A stretch of 14,315 nt of DNA from JACNKV01 sp964645915 (GTDB lineage Bacteria; Fidelibacterota; Marinisomatia; Marinisomatales; JACNKV01): contig CAZYDH010000033.1 of assembly GCA_964645915.1 (NCBI GenBank), forward strand, positions 1 through 14,315. The letters run 5' to 3'. A program made the position numbers and the translations under genes. Within the stretch, counting starts at the first letter, position 1. The number at the start of each line of letters is the position of its first letter. The notes beneath the pieces were generated by a model that worked only from the letters and a program-made list of their open reading frames with translations, had not been told where the DNA came from and made no database searches. Below, in pieces: positions 14,273 through 14,315 of this stretch.

Positions 14273-14278
14273 ATCCTT
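14273..14278 (-). promoter_or_regulatory. Ribosome binding site of rpmG, overlapping the tuf stop
   Basis: The minus strand reads AAGGAT, 7 bases before the GTG start of rpmG. The AA is part of the upstream tuf stop codon. This supports the non-ATG start and implies coupling of L33 synthesis to EF-Tu translation. Confidence 0.6.
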
Positions 14279-14315
14279 ATTCAACAATTTCAGTTACAAC
14301 ACCGGCACCCACTGT
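14277..14315 (-). CDS. tuf: Elongation factor Tu, 3' end only (first tuf copy, upstream of rpmG)
   Basis: Partial gene cut by the window edge. The last 12 codons read TVGAGVVTEIVE followed by TAA, which is the near-invariant C-terminal signature of EF-Tu domain 3 (TVGAGVV). It corresponds to the tufB position, upstream of tRNA-Trp and secE. Rightward of the window the rest of tuf is expected. Because the other window edge carries a tuf 5' end in the same orientation, two tuf genes would bracket this block as direct repeats. Confidence 0.93.
   Translation of the reverse strand, partial: TVGAGVVTEIVE

Noticed and set aside
1..14315. CRISPR arrays, insertion sequences, phage or defence genes, or a novel system
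   Set aside because: The window is filled by conserved housekeeping genes, with total non-coding sequence of only a few hundred bases; no repeats of the required type are present.

Overview
All protein genes and the one tRNA lie on the minus strand, so transcription runs from high to low coordinates. The window is a single, almost gapless block of translation and transcription core genes. In transcription order they are: tuf (3' end only), rpmG, tRNA-Trp(CCA), secE, nusG, rplK, rplA, rplJ, rplL, rpoB, rpoC, rpsL, rpsG, fusA, tuf (5' end only). It joins the 'tufB-sec-rif' cluster (EF-Tu, SecE, NusG, L11-L1-L10-L12, RNA polymerase beta and beta') to the 'str' cluster (S12, S7, EF-G, EF-Tu). There is no mobile element, CRISPR array, phage gene or pseudogene, and no non-coding stretch longer than about 85 bases.

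Organism: a moderately AT-rich bacterium. RpoC carries a roughly 180-residue insertion in the trigger loop (SI3 type). RpoB has a Tyr at the position of the E. coli 'VHPTHYGR' proline (VHYTHYGR) and an elongated helical insertion before its catalytic lysine region. Together with the gene order these suggest a Gram-negative lineage of the Fibrobacteres-Chlorobi-Bacteroidetes neighbourhood, for example Marinimicrobia, Calditrichota or Ignavibacteria. The phylum is inferred from remembered family patterns, not from a search.

Layout: 14277-14315 is the end of an upstream tuf. 14101-14265 is L33 with a GTG start. 14007-14079 is tRNA-Trp. 13253-13966 holds secE and nusG. 11191-13241 holds the four stalk and L1-arm ribosomal proteins. 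3094-11124 holds rpoB and rpoC, both with TTG starts behind strong ribosome binding sites. 59-3008 holds rpsL, rpsG and fusA. 1-38 is the start of a second tuf. The largest gap (3009-3093, between rpoC and rpsL) has a possible sigma70-like promoter and an inverted repeat, so the str part may have its own promoter.

The genes make RNA polymerase and its elongation factor NusG, the SecE translocon subunit, the ribosomal sites where elongation factors dock (L11, L1, L10, L12), the decoding-site protein S12, S7, and the factors EF-G and EF-Tu.

I found no previously undescribed system. The points worth a second look are: a four-tryptophan heptad ladder in RpoB; paired TTG starts of rpoB and rpoC; a bulged hairpin in the 3' end of rplA just before rplJ; Ser at S12 position 91; the inverted repeat and promoter before rpsL; and the fact that both window ends stop about 38-39 bases inside a tuf gene.
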